Below the pieces are notes generated by a model that was not told the DNA's origin, did no database searches, and saw nothing but the letters and a program-made list of their open reading frames with translations. Both the position numbers and the translations under genes were made by a program. 64,000 bases of DNA from Wohlfahrtiimonas larvae (lineage in GTDB: Bacteria; Pseudomonadota; Gammaproteobacteria; Cardiobacteriales; Wohlfahrtiimonadaceae), in assembly GCF_039543665.1 (NCBI RefSeq), contig NZ_BAABKE010000003.1, positions 62,001-126,000 on the forward strand, in the 5' to 3' direction. How positions within the stretch are numbered: position 1 is the stretch's first letter; each line of letters opens with the position of its first letter. Positions 26,702-35,125 of the stretch are shown piece after piece.

Positions 26702-27832
26702 ATGAAAGATTATGATGCATTAATCGAGCAATACTTTGCTAGCAATAATTTTAATTATTCAACATTATATTCACTGTGTGAATCTTTTGAACCTAAGAAT
26801 ACTTTCAAAGATTATAGTTATACATTCACTGAATGCTTAGAAGGTTTTGCAGTGCAGCACTTCTCTATGCTGAAATCTTTGGACCAAGCACCACAAACAA
26901 TATTCGATGGCGAATTATCTTCCATTCAAACAGATATCTTAAAAGCATTGGCTTATTTAGCACTGTGCCATATGAAATACGGTGCAAGCTATGATCAAGT
27001 CACAGCCAACCATTTGTATGAGATCATTCAAAAGTTATCGCCTGCATTTTATGAAACTTTGAAAGTTAATCACACAGCTCAAAATGAACAGATCACATTT
27101 CAATATAACGAATACTTTGCCACCATTCATATCATCTTCCATCAAACAGATGAAGAAGCATTAAAAGCTGCATTAATAGCAATTAATCAGCTATTAGCTA
27201 CGAAAGAATTCCCTAAAAGCTACCAGCTCACTTTTGAGATTGAATCAGATTATAAATTTGCAATATTGCCGATTAAAGATCTACCTATATGCGCGCCACA
27301 TCAATTATTTGCAGAAACTGTGAAATATCCTGCATTGCATCCTTTAATGGTGGAATATATCCAATTAGCACAACATAAATGGCATGGTTATAACAATCCT
27401 GAATTGGAAGATCCTTGTGCAATGCCATCCACATTTGCTGTATTTGCCTTGGCATTATTGGATGAACAATATTTTGATATAGCGCTGCGTTATTTCAAAA
27501 ATTCTGATGATGAGCATCAATGCATTCAAACACTCTTTACACCTGTATTTATGGAAAAATATGGCGTAACAAAGGCAAGCATCAAAGTTTATATTCAGTG
27601 CATTTTATCCATGCAAGAACACGAGCATTTTCCACTTTTTGCAGAACTGTTTTCAACTGATGAAGCTAAAGCATTACTAGAAGATAGCCGACAAAATATG
27701 CGTGAATACTATTTCACGGATGAAGATTGGGAAGATATGGATCTCGAAACGGATGAAGAGATCAATGAATTATTGGCTTATATGTGGGAATCTGTGCTTT
27801 ACACAACCTACAATCAAACAGAATTCAGCTAA
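26702..27832 (+). CDS. Hypothetical acidic helical protein
   Basis: Not recognised. A 376-residue, largely alpha-helical cytoplasmic protein with no signal peptide or TM segment. The C-terminal 60 residues are strikingly acidic (YFTDEDWEDMDLETDEEIN). A Cys at position 26 and a scatter of His and Cys do not form a metal site. AAGGA lies seven bases before the ATG. It follows the drug exporter by 76 bp on the same strand and may be co-transcribed, but nothing ties it to efflux. The layout recalls large polymorphic orphan families of unknown function. Confidence 0.6.
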   Translation: MKDYDALIEQYFASNNFNYSTLYSLCESFEPKNTFKDYSYTFTECLEGFAVQHFSMLKSLDQAPQTIFDGELSSIQTDILKALAYLALCHMKYGASYDQVTANHLYEIIQKLSPAFYETLKVNHTAQNEQITFQYNEYFATIHIIFHQTDEEALKAALIAINQLLATKEFPKSYQLTFEIESDYKFAILPIKDLPICAPHQLFAETVKYPALHPLMVEYIQLAQHKWHGYNNPELEDPCAMPSTFAVFALALLDEQYFDIALRYFKNSDDEHQCIQTLFTPVFMEKYGVTKASIKVYIQCILSMQEHEHFPLFAELFSTDEAKALLEDSRQNMREYYFTDEDWEDMDLETDEEINELLAYMWESVLYTTYNQTEFS

Positions 27833-27876
27833 CTTTCTTTGAATCAATCTTTAAAAAATCATCACATGTATTTAGC

Positions 27877-27897
27877 ATCGCTCCCGCAGGGAGCGAT
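27877..27897. terminator. GC-rich hairpin between convergent genes
   Basis: Perfect 9-bp stem ATCGCTCCC / GGGAGCGAT with loop GCA. No T-run on either side, so it is either a weak bidirectional terminator or an RNA 3'-end stabiliser. Confidence 0.5.
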
Positions 27898-27920
27898 ATA
27901 GAACTATTCTTATAGTGATT

Positions 27921-28592
27921 TTAACTAGCCATAAATAAATCACTACGATCTTGATGGTTGGTTGCCATTTTCTTTAAGATGTAATTCAGCAAAACACCAT
28001 ATAAAGGCAAAAAGAATAACGCACAAATGATGATCTTAAACCCATAATCCACCATTGCGATCTCTTGCCAATTCGCTGCCATGAATGGATCTTCACTCAT
28101 ATAGAACGCAACGCTAAAGAATACAATTGTATCAATCAAGTTACCTGCAACTGCAGCAGCGCTCGGTGCAACCCACCATTTTTGTTGACGGCGTAAATAA
28201 CTGAATACTGTAATATCCATCAATTGCCCAACTAAATAAGCAGAGAAACTCGCCAATGCAATACGTGCTACAAACATATTAAATTGAGAAAGCTCTCCCC
28301 ACCCCATCCATTGACCTTTGAAGAATACCACAGATAAAACATACGAGATCAACAATGCTGGCATCATCACCACAAAAATAATCTTACGTGCAAGGGATGC
28401 CCCAAATACACGAATCGTTAAATCTGTGGTTAAAAAGATGAATGGAAACGTAAAAGCACCCCATGTTGTATGAAAGCCAAAAATCGTAAACGGTAACTGC
28501 ACCAAATAGTTACTCGATGCAATGATTAAAATATGAAAAAACGATAATTGATACAAAGCGCGGCGGCGTTGTTCTGGTGTAAAACTATACAT
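27921..28592 (-). CDS. yhhQ: Queuosine precursor transporter YhhQ
   Basis: Inner-membrane importer of 7-cyano- and 7-aminomethyl-7-deazaguanine (preQ0, preQ1). The 223-residue product has six or seven helices. The family segments FPFIFLTTDLTIRVFG, ASFSAYLVGQLMDITVF and AGNLIDTIVFFSVAF are intact. The start overlaps the end of queC by eight bases, with AAGGA upstream inside queC, so both are read from the same riboswitch-controlled transcript. The pairing makes sense: one gene makes preQ0, the other salvages it. Confidence 0.93.
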   Translation of the reverse strand: MYSFTPEQRRRALYQLSFFHILIIASSNYLVQLPFTIFGFHTTWGAFTFPFIFLTTDLTIRVFGASLARKIIFVVMMPALLISYVLSVVFFKGQWMGWGELSQFNMFVARIALASFSAYLVGQLMDITVFSYLRRQQKWWVAPSAAAVAGNLIDTIVFFSVAFYMSEDPFMAANWQEIAMVDYGFKIIICALFFLPLYGVLLNYILKKMATNHQDRSDLFMAS

Positions 28593-29253
28593 GACGTTCC
28601 TTTTCTGCTAGATATGTCGCTAATCCTTGTTCACGCAATTGGCAACTTGGGCACTGCCCACAACCGCCTTCCACACCTTCATAACAAGTGTGCGTATATT
28701 CTTGGATAAATTCTAATTGCCCCATTTGATCCGCCAAAGCCCATGTTTCAGCCTTGGTTAAATACATTAATGGCGTGATGATATTGAATTTATAATCCAT
28801 CGCTAAATTAAGCGTCACATTCATGGATTTAATGAACACATCACGACAATCAGGATAGCCACTGAAATCGGTTTCACAAACGCCAATGATGATGTCTGTA
28901 ATGCCATTTTCCTTAGCATGACAACCTGCCAACAATAGAAAAAGTGCATTGCGCCCTTCCACTATGCTATTGGGATAAGGTTCACCGTCACTGTGTTTAA
29001 TTGCGACAGAATCATCCGTTAACGCGCTGTGCGTAACAGTTTTAATCACAGAAGTATCAATAAAAGTTTGAGCAACACCTAACTTTTCAGCAATGCGTTT
29101 AGATTTATCCAACTCAATTGCATGGCGCTGGCCATACTGAAAAGTAATCGCAGAAACGTTCTGCACGCCATAATCACGAATGGCTTGCAATAAGCAAGTG
29201 GTGGAATCTTGTCCGCCGGAAAAGATCACCAATGCCTTTTTTGAAGAAAGCAT
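28585..29253 (-). CDS. queC: 7-cyano-7-deazaguanine synthase QueC
   Basis: Converts 7-carboxy-7-deazaguanine to preQ0 with ATP and ammonia, the last step to the nitrile in queuosine and archaeosine biosynthesis. The PP-loop SGGQDSTTCL is at residues 12-21, and the C-terminal zinc site has four Cys in CYEGVEGGCGQCPSCQ. Product 222 residues, a normal length. Its ribosome-binding site AAGGA lies inside the 3' tail of the preQ1 riboswitch, so translation initiation should be blocked when the ligand is bound. queD, queE and queF are not in the window. Confidence 0.96.
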   Translation of the reverse strand: MLSSKKALVIFSGGQDSTTCLLQAIRDYGVQNVSAITFQYGQRHAIELDKSKRIAEKLGVAQTFIDTSVIKTVTHSALTDDSVAIKHSDGEPYPNSIVEGRNALFLLLAGCHAKENGITDIIIGVCETDFSGYPDCRDVFIKSMNVTLNLAMDYKFNIITPLMYLTKAETWALADQMGQLEFIQEYTHTCYEGVEGGCGQCPSCQLREQGLATYLAEKERHV

Positions 29254-29260
29254 ATTAATT

Positions 29261-29297
29261 CCTTAGTTTTTTAAAGTGGGAGGTTTTCGAACCACGA
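29261..29297 (-). promoter_or_regulatory. preQ1-I riboswitch controlling queC-yhhQ
   Basis: On the minus strand, GTGG and CCAC form P1 around the loop TTCGAAAACCTC, followed by the A-rich tail TTTAAAAAACTAAGGA. The class I consensus has the same order: short GC stem, C-rich loop end, then AAAAAACTAA. Here the tail runs straight into AAGGA, the queC ribosome-binding site, so control should be at translation by hiding that site in the pseudoknot. At about 37 bases it is one of the smallest RNA regulators. The same bases look like a tRNA T-arm but no tRNA surrounds them. Confidence 0.85.
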
Positions 29298-29303
29298 GGC
29301 GCT

Positions 29304-29331
29304 ATTCTAACGCGCTTTCTAATAACATCAA
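29304..29331 (-). promoter_or_regulatory. Promoter of queC-yhhQ
   Basis: TTGATG, 16 bases, TAGAAT on the minus strand. A start about seven bases further, near 29297, would begin the transcript exactly at the riboswitch P1 stem. Confidence 0.6.
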
Positions 29332-29344
29332 GCTTTTTAGTCAA

Positions 29345-29647
29345 TTATAGTTTTTGGCCAATAAAACTCGCAAGTTTGGCTAGTGTTTCTTCATTGCGGC
29401 GATAATATGTCCACTTCCCATTACGCACAGATTCTAATAATTCTGCTTTTTGCATCATGGATAAATATTGGGAAATCGTAGATTGGGACAAACCTGACTT
29501 TGTTTGGATATCACCCACACAAACACCACCTCTGAGCATCAATTTCTCATTGGTAGTATCAAAGTGTTTCTCAGGTTCTTTCAGCCACTGCAAAATCTCT
29601 AAACGTTTATCATTTGCAAGGGCTTTGAAAATTTCAACGATATCCAT
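29345..29647 (-). CDS. ArsR-family transcriptional regulator
   Basis: A 100-residue winged-helix dimer repressor: FKALANDKRLEILQWL is the N-terminal helix signature and SGLSQSTISQYLSMMQKAELL is the recognition region, followed by a beta-wing (GKWTYYRRN). The alpha-3 metal motif is reduced to one Cys (GGVCVGDI), so classic arsenic or zinc sensing is doubtful. A 17-residue insertion (KHFDTTNEKLMLRG) sits between the second and third helices. The start at 29647 gives the normal family N-terminus; further ATG codons lie 12 and 48 bases upstream and none has a good ribosome site. It ends a minus-strand gene row after the esterase. Confidence 0.8.
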   Translation of the reverse strand: MDIVEIFKALANDKRLEILQWLKEPEKHFDTTNEKLMLRGGVCVGDIQTKSGLSQSTISQYLSMMQKAELLESVRNGKWTYYRRNEETLAKLASFIGQKL

Positions 29648-29698
29648 AGCGATTATCATAATATTAACTATTTCTATAGTCAAAGAATAGCGCAATCA

Positions 29699-30316
29699 TT
29701 ATAATCCCATCTGATTCAAGGCTTGATAAATACCTTCAGCCAACATTTTATAACCTGCTTGATTAGGATGAATTTGGTCATTTTTTAGATTCTCTTGCCC
29801 TAAAATATCTGAAAATATATTAGAGATCAGATTAATCTTCTCTTCTTTCGCCAATTCTTTATATAAATCAGCATCGCTCGGTTTACCTGTCAAAGCTGCC
29901 ATTGCTGACAAACTAGGCACAGCCACCAATACAGGAATTGAACCATGAGCTTTCACACTTTGGATGATGGCTCTTAAATCTTCTTTGACAGCATTAGCAT
30001 TACGTCTTTGCAGGAAATCATTCCCACCCAATTCGATGATCACTAATTTTGGATTATGTTCAGCCAGAGCGTTATCAATACGTAATTTTGCTTGGTCAGC
30101 GCGTTCACCATTAATCCCTGCATTGATCACATTCCAACGAGATAAATTAGCTAAAACTGTAGGATACGAATCTTGGGGTGCAACGCCATAGCCAAATGTC
30201 ACGCTATCTCCAAATGCCAATACAGTTGCACCTGATGATAATCGATCATATTTCTGCGGTTTATCACCACAAGCCATCACAACAAAGCTTAATAACAATA
30301 CCCAAAGATATTTCAT
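29699..30316 (-). CDS. SGNH/GDSL arylesterase-type lipoprotein (TesA-like)
   Basis: A 205-residue serine hydrolase. Lipobox V-M-A-C puts the lipid on Cys16, so it is envelope-anchored, unlike soluble periplasmic TesA. SGNH blocks are complete: FGDSVTFGYG with nucleophile Ser38, the Gly of NAGINGE, GGNDFL, and DQIHPN with the catalytic Asp and His. TesA-type enzymes act as thioesterase, arylesterase and lysophospholipase. It starts four bases after modE ends, so it is co-transcribed. E. coli tesA is usually divergent from ybbA; no such ABC genes are here. Confidence 0.9.
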   Translation of the reverse strand: MKYLWVLLLSFVVMACGDKPQKYDRLSSGATVLAFGDSVTFGYGVAPQDSYPTVLANLSRWNVINAGINGERADQAKLRIDNALAEHNPKLVIIELGGNDFLQRRNANAVKEDLRAIIQSVKAHGSIPVLVAVPSLSAMAALTGKPSDADLYKELAKEEKINLISNIFSDILGQENLKNDQIHPNQAGYKMLAEGIYQALNQMGL

Positions 30317-30320
30317 CGAT

Positions 30321-31085
30321 CTAAACCTTCACTAAAATAATATTTTTAGGAGCAATCCTAATCCCCACTGAATCGCCTTCATTCAATGTTTTAACATCCG
30401 CATGAATATTGGTTGATACAACTGTTTGGCTACCCACTTTTAATGTTACCTCGCAGCCATCTTGATCTGATTTATGGGTAATCACTTCACCCACAATGCA
30501 GTTCTCTGTTGCGCTCGGTACAACATCCACATTCGGTGCTTTGATGAGCAAGATAAAACGCCCATTTTCTTCAATCTCTAATAGCTTTGTGCTTTCATCT
30601 GTAATGGTTGCTTTTAAAATATGCTCTGCACCAATATCAAAATAGACATCATCATGAATCCCAAAAGATTCAATTTTGACAACCTTACCTGATAATTGAT
30701 TCCGTGCACTTGTTTGGAAACGCAACTGTTGCAATAAATTAATGTCCGCTTCAAAGCTCTGTGAATACTGGCTCATGCTTTTCAAAAATGCTGAGTGAGC
30801 TTCTTGTATTAAATCAAAATGTTTAACTAATTGTAAACCGCGTTCTGTTAAACATGTGCCACCGCCACCCTTACCACCTGTCACACGAATAACTAAAGGT
30901 TCATTGGATAGATTATTCATTTTATTGATGGCATCCCAGGCAGCTTTATAGCTCATAGGCACAGCTTTTGCTGCATGAGTAATAGAGCCTGTATTTTGAA
31001 TTTCCTTCAATAATTTAATCTGTTGTGGATTACCAAAATGAACACCTTCCGCTGTTAACCGGAGATCACCTTCAAAGTTAAACAT
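30321..31085 (-). CDS. modE: Molybdate-responsive regulator ModE
   Basis: A 254-residue dimeric regulator that binds molybdate or tungstate. The N-terminal winged helix contains GSITHAAKAVPMSYKAAWDAI and GGKGGGGTCLTERG, both ModE hallmarks. Two C-terminal TOBE/mop domains follow; the first starts with TSARNQLSGKV, the molybdate-ligand segment. ModE normally represses modABC and activates molybdoenzyme genes; neither is in the window, so its targets are elsewhere. GAGGTG precedes the ATG, which overlaps the ycxB-like gene by eight bases. It is embedded in an operon of unrelated genes. Confidence 0.93.
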   Translation of the reverse strand: MFNFEGDLRLTAEGVHFGNPQQIKLLKEIQNTGSITHAAKAVPMSYKAAWDAINKMNNLSNEPLVIRVTGGKGGGGTCLTERGLQLVKHFDLIQEAHSAFLKSMSQYSQSFEADINLLQQLRFQTSARNQLSGKVVKIESFGIHDDVYFDIGAEHILKATITDESTKLLEIEENGRFILLIKAPNVDVVPSATENCIVGEVITHKSDQDGCEVTLKVGSQTVVSTNIHADVKTLNEGDSVGIRIAPKNIILVKV

Positions 31086-31578
31086 TTGTCACCTCATAAT
31101 CTGCCAATTGACGAATGCAGAGCTGGCGTAATTGATCAATCTCTGCATCATCTTTTAAGGCACGCTTAGGAATGATCATATAATGATCCGATGCATCATA
31201 AAACACCATGAACAATTTATCAGTTTCCAAATAAGCTGCGTAATCATCCCACGTAATTACTTCGGCAACCATGCCACATTCATAGATGATTTTTTCTTCA
31301 GAAAAAGTCAGTGTTTCCAACTCTCCTGCATTCACCATTTTATAAAAGTTACGGCGTACAATCCAACGCTTGGCATAACCTTGTTGCAACATGAATGCAA
31401 TCACAGCGATGGTTCCGCCCAAAAAGAACTGACCAATCGCCATAAATGCCACTGCAATGAGCCACAACGCAATCTGCACATACAAATCCACTGAGCTTTT
31501 ATTCAAAGCTTGGCGAAAAGCTTCATCTGCATGATAGTATTCTTCCAATGTTGCAATGTAGGCAACTTTAATCTGCAT
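31078..31578 (-). CDS. YcxB-like membrane protein
   Basis: A 166-residue protein with two adjacent TM helices (about residues 35-70) and a C-terminal beta-rich domain (ETLTFSEEKIIYECGMVAEVITWDDYAAY, then KLFMVFYDASDHYMIIPKRAL). This is the YcxB-like C-terminal pattern, a PH-like fold found on small bacterial membrane proteins of unknown role. It lies between midA (15-bp gap) and modE (8-bp overlap) in the minus-strand operon. No function can be assigned. Confidence 0.75.
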   Translation of the reverse strand: MQIKVAYIATLEEYYHADEAFRQALNKSSVDLYVQIALWLIAVAFMAIGQFFLGGTIAVIAFMLQQGYAKRWIVRRNFYKMVNAGELETLTFSEEKIIYECGMVAEVITWDDYAAYLETDKLFMVFYDASDHYMIIPKRALKDDAEIDQLRQLCIRQLADYEVTNV

Positions 31579-31593
31579 CCTATTTTCCTTCCA

Positions 31594-32781
31594 TTACAAT
31601 TGCTGACTCATATCGTACAATGCAAATCCTTGCGGCTCTATTTCAATATTTCTGCCCAAAGCTAATACCTTAAAGCGCTCCCCCATTTCAGCTGGTAAAA
31701 CGAGTATTTGAATTGCCTGAGCGATTTTATACCATGCCATTTCATCACTGATTTGTGCTTTAGCTTCCGTGAGCATTCCTTCCAATCCATTGCCATACAA
31801 GAAATATGCTTGAGATGTATAACCTAAGAAATCCAAATCAGCTTCTAAGCCTGCCTCTGCCAACAAAGTGAAATCCACATTCGCAGTTAAATCCTGCAAG
31901 CCTTGGAATAATTCCCAGCTGTTATGCACGCGATGTTTAAAGTGAGCGATCAACGTGCCTTCTACACGTTCTTGCATATAATATTGTCGGCGACTGTAAC
32001 CATAATCCACCATCAATACTGCGCCTTTAGCTAAAGTCTTTGTTAAATCTGCCAACCATGTTTTTACTATAGGGCAAAATTCACTAACATAGCCATCAGG
32101 CAAAATTATATTTTCTTTAGCTAGTTGCGCCATAAACTGTATTAACTGATCATCTTGACGATGCGCTACAGTAATAAACTGTGCTGTTGATTCATCATAA
32201 CCCACATCGGCATAATAAGCTTTGCCATCTTGAATCGTAAATCGTTCCACTGGCAATGCATCCACAATTTCATTACCAATGATGCAACCTTGCCAAGCTT
32301 CTTTCGGTGGCTCATTTAGCCACATTACGCGATCAATCAAATCAGGATGTGCTTTAGCAATACTTTCGCGCTGTCTTTCTCGTAAAACAGGAGAGATTTC
32401 AATGATGTAATAATGCTCAGGTAATGCATTGATCTTTTTTAACTGCGTTAAAATATCTGTTGCCATCACACCTGTGCCTGCACCCACTTCCATAATAGAA
32501 GGTGATTTACACAATGCTAAAATTTCTGCAATTTGATTCGCTAAGCAAAATGAAAAATACTGAGAAATCATTGGTGCCGTCACAAAATCGCCTGATCGAC
32601 CAAATTTTGGTAAAGCGCCTGTGTAATAACCAAGCTCAGGATGATATAAGCATTCTGCAAAATATTCGCTGAATGGAATTGAGCCATTGATTTTGATTTT
32701 CTCAACCAACAAATGCGCTAAACGCGCACTATGTGCGCGCTCATCATCAGTTAGCTCAGGAAGATCTAACTCAACCTTCAT
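31594..32781 (-). CDS. MidA-family class I SAM-dependent methyltransferase
   Basis: A 395-residue protein homologous to mitochondrial NDUFAF7, which dimethylates an Arg of complex I subunit NDUFS2. The family signature IPFSEYFAECLYHPELGYY and GDFVTAPMISQYF begins at about residue 35. The SAM-binding GAGTGVMATDIL and the acidic turn IGNEIVDALPVERF follow. Bacterial members are poorly studied and their substrate is unknown. Its ATG overlaps the stop of the small lipoprotein gene by four bases (ATGA). Full length. Confidence 0.9.
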   Translation of the reverse strand: MKVELDLPELTDDERAHSARLAHLLVEKIKINGSIPFSEYFAECLYHPELGYYTGALPKFGRSGDFVTAPMISQYFSFCLANQIAEILALCKSPSIMEVGAGTGVMATDILTQLKKINALPEHYYIIEISPVLRERQRESIAKAHPDLIDRVMWLNEPPKEAWQGCIIGNEIVDALPVERFTIQDGKAYYADVGYDESTAQFITVAHRQDDQLIQFMAQLAKENIILPDGYVSEFCPIVKTWLADLTKTLAKGAVLMVDYGYSRRQYYMQERVEGTLIAHFKHRVHNSWELFQGLQDLTANVDFTLLAEAGLEADLDFLGYTSQAYFLYGNGLEGMLTEAKAQISDEMAWYKIAQAIQILVLPAEMGERFKVLALGRNIEIEPQGFALYDMSQQL

Positions 32782-33053
32782 CGAACTGTTACCTCACCGT
32801 AACCACCTGAATGTCTTTTTACATGAACTTTTTGTCCCGGAAAAAGATCTTTAGGCTCTTTTAACATCACAACCATATAGCCTTGGTCTTCAATTTTTAC
32901 ACCAACTTCTTGTTGATTATCTTCACGAAGAATCACAGAAGAAACTTCACCATTGCCTGTATATGCTGATTTTTGATCTTCTGGTACAGGTGCATTTGCA
33001 CAACCTACAATGATTAAACCTGCCAATATTGATGTTAAAAACTTAAACTTCAC
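32778..33053 (-). CDS. Small hypothetical lipoprotein
   Basis: A 91-residue secreted protein. The signal MKFKFLTSILAGLIIVGC ends in a lipobox I-V-G-C. The mature part (VKIEDQGYMVVMLKEPKDLFPGQKVHVKRH) looks like a small beta-barrel similar to SH3-like or glycine-zipper-associated outer-membrane lipoproteins. Start choice: the GTG at 33051-33053 has GGAGG five bases upstream, better spaced than the ATG three bases earlier. A far-upstream in-frame start inside rhlB is rejected because it would bury the signal peptide. It overlaps the end of rhlB by 11 bases and the start of midA by four. Confidence 0.75.
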   Translation of the reverse strand: MKFKFLTSILAGLIIVGCANAPVPEDQKSAYTGNGEVSSVILREDNQQEVGVKIEDQGYMVVMLKEPKDLFPGQKVHVKRHSGGYGEVTVR

Positions 33054-34536
33054 CATTACCTCCATTTTCTGTCGGTGCTTTTGTATTTCGTTGATATGAT
33101 TTGCTGCGACCACGAGTATGCATATTGCGTGGACGACGGCGTTTATCAAATTTACGCTCAATCTTCTCTTCAGCCACTTGAACAAGTTCACTATTAGTAT
33201 CAGATGTTTCCACTACATCTTCCACAATGAATACTGGTTCTTTTTCAATTTTTTCAGCCTGTTCTGTTTTCTCTATTTGATCTACTGATGAAGATTGCTC
33301 TGCTCTTGGTTTATTACGATTCTGATTACGAGATTTATTCGATGATTGATTTCTACTTGGCTTTTTAGGCTCTACCAATAAATCATCTTCCAACTGAATT
33401 GTTGGGATTCTCATCTCAATATATTCTTCAATATCAGGCAATGAATACACATATTCTTCACATGCAAAGCTAATCGCTGTACCATCTTCACCCGCACGCG
33501 CTGTACGGCCAATGCGGTGAACATAATCTTCTACGTCCTGTGGCAGATCATAGTTAATCACATGCGTAACATCAGAAATATGTAAGCCACGTGCTGCAAC
33601 GTCCGTTGCCACCATAATAGAAATCTTACCATCTTTAAAATCACCCAATAAACGTTCACGTTTATTTTGTGGAATATCACCTGATAAAACGCCCACTTTA
33701 TATTCATTCGCTGCTAAATAATTAGAGATTTCTTCAGCCACACGTTTTGTGTTCACAAAGATAATTGTGCGAGCTGGCTGTTCTTTTTTCAACACACCAA
33801 ACAGCAATGAAATTTTATCTGGTGAACCTACGTGAATGAGATATTGCTTAATCTTATCAGCTGTCACATTGTCCGCTTCGATCTGAACTTTTTCAGGCAT
33901 ATCCATGTGCTCATACGCTAATTCTAAAACACGCTGAGAGAATGTTGCTGAGAAAAATAGATTTTGACGCTCTGTGACGCCTGGCATTTTTTTGAACAAA
34001 TAACGAATGTCTGATATAAAACCTAAATCAAACATACGATCAGCTTCATCCAATACTACAACTTCAATCTCTTTAAGATTCAATTCGCCTTGCTTATAGA
34101 AATCTAAAATGCGGCCCACTGTACCAATCACAACATCCACATCAGATGCTAAATCACTGCGTTGTTTCTCGTAGCCTGTACCGCCATAAATACAGCTAAA
34201 TTTTAAGCCTGTATAACGGCCTAACATTTCTGCATCTTCATAAATTTGAATCGCTAATTCGCGTGTTGGTGCCATGATGATGGCAAAAGGCCCGCGTTTA
34301 CCTTGCTGAACTGGAACAGTCATCAAACGATTCAATGTAGCCAATAAAAACGCCGCACTTTTCCCCGTGCCCGTTTGTGCTTGGCCAACAACATCTCTAC
34401 CTGCCAATAAAAGAGGTAATGATAAAGCTTGAATCGGTGTGCATTGCACATAATTGTTATCTTCTAACGCTTCTTGCAAAGATTCATCGAGCGGTAAATC
34501 CTTAAACATTATGTGACTTAATTCTGGTTTTGCCAT
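33043..34536 (-). CDS. rhlB: DEAD-box RNA helicase RhlB
   Basis: ATP-dependent RNA helicase, in enterics a component of the RNA degradosome. Motifs are complete: Q-motif (CTPIQALSLPLLLAGRD), AQTGTGKS, PTRELA, DEAD, SAT, and HRIGRTAR. The FACEEYVYSLPDIEEYI segment is the RhlB-specific match, distinguishing it from RhlE or SrmB. The 497-residue chain carries an extra C-terminal tail from about 385, low in complexity and rich in Asn, Arg and Glu, ending in a basic stretch; such tails bind RNA. Divergent from trxA, the same arrangement as in E. coli. First gene of a seven-gene minus-strand row. Confidence 0.92.
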   Translation of the reverse strand: MAKPELSHIMFKDLPLDESLQEALEDNNYVQCTPIQALSLPLLLAGRDVVGQAQTGTGKSAAFLLATLNRLMTVPVQQGKRGPFAIIMAPTRELAIQIYEDAEMLGRYTGLKFSCIYGGTGYEKQRSDLASDVDVVIGTVGRILDFYKQGELNLKEIEVVVLDEADRMFDLGFISDIRYLFKKMPGVTERQNLFFSATFSQRVLELAYEHMDMPEKVQIEADNVTADKIKQYLIHVGSPDKISLLFGVLKKEQPARTIIFVNTKRVAEEISNYLAANEYKVGVLSGDIPQNKRERLLGDFKDGKISIMVATDVAARGLHISDVTHVINYDLPQDVEDYVHRIGRTARAGEDGTAISFACEEYVYSLPDIEEYIEMRIPTIQLEDDLLVEPKKPSRNQSSNKSRNQNRNKPRAEQSSSVDQIEKTEQAEKIEKEPVFIVEDVVETSDTNSELVQVAEEKIERKFDKRRRPRNMHTRGRSKSYQRNTKAPTENGGNGEV

Positions 34537-34705
34537 GTGTGTCTTAACCTTTGAATGAGATGTGTATAAACAATTTTTACTAAAAGCGTTTAAACTTTAA
34601 ATACAAACTATGCTTGTTATTTCTAACCAATTCCGTTTTAATAAACCAGAATCTTAGATAACAGACTAAAATTGTCTATTATAAATTATTTTAAGGAGTT
34701 TTATC

Positions 34706-35029
34706 ATGAGTAATTACGTTAATGCAACAGATGCTACATTTGAAGCGGAAGTTTTGCAATCAGATCTACCAGTTTTAGTTGATTTTTGGGCTGATTGGTG
34801 TGGTCCTTGTAAAATGATTGGCCCACACGTTGAAGCAGCAGCTGAAACGTTTGCAGGTAAATTGAAAGTTGTAAAATTGGATGTTCAAAACAACCAAGCA
34901 ATCGCAACTCAATTACAAATTCGTTCAATCCCTGCATTGATGATTTTCAAAAATGGTGAAGTTGTTGACCAACAAGTTGGCGCAATTCCTAAAGCTGCAT
35001 TAGAAGCTTTCATCAACAAAAACATCTAA
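34706..35029 (+). CDS. trxA: Thioredoxin 1
   Basis: Cytoplasmic disulfide reductase, 107 residues. Active site WADWCGPCKM with Cys32 and Cys35, the buried Asp of VDFWA, and the cis-Pro in SIPALMIF. AAGGAG lies seven bases before the ATG. Divergent from rhlB with 169 bp between, a conserved gammaproteobacterial arrangement; the usual downstream rho is not present here. It is followed at once by a strong terminator. Confidence 0.97.
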   Translation: MSNYVNATDATFEAEVLQSDLPVLVDFWADWCGPCKMIGPHVEAAAETFAGKLKVVKLDVQNNQAIATQLQIRSIPALMIFKNGEVVDQQVGAIPKAALEAFINKNI

Positions 35030-35062
35030 TCCAGATACAGTTTTCACCAAAACAACAGATTC

Positions 35063-35088
35063 AAAAGGCAGATTTTTCTGCCTTTTTG
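35063..35088 (+). terminator. trxA terminator
   Basis: AAAAGGCAGA / TCTGCCTTTTT hairpin with a T-run, 34 bp after the trxA stop. Confidence 0.92.
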
Positions 35089-35125
35089 TGCTGATGAAAA
35101 TATATTTATTTTTTAGGAATATATC

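Noticed and set aside
27877..27897. Hairpin as part of a CRISPR or REP array
   Set aside because: Only one copy was seen in the window; no spaced repeats.
29281..29297. GGTTCGAAAACC resembling a tRNA T-arm
   Set aside because: No acceptor, D or anticodon arms surround it; the bases form the loop of the preQ1 riboswitch.
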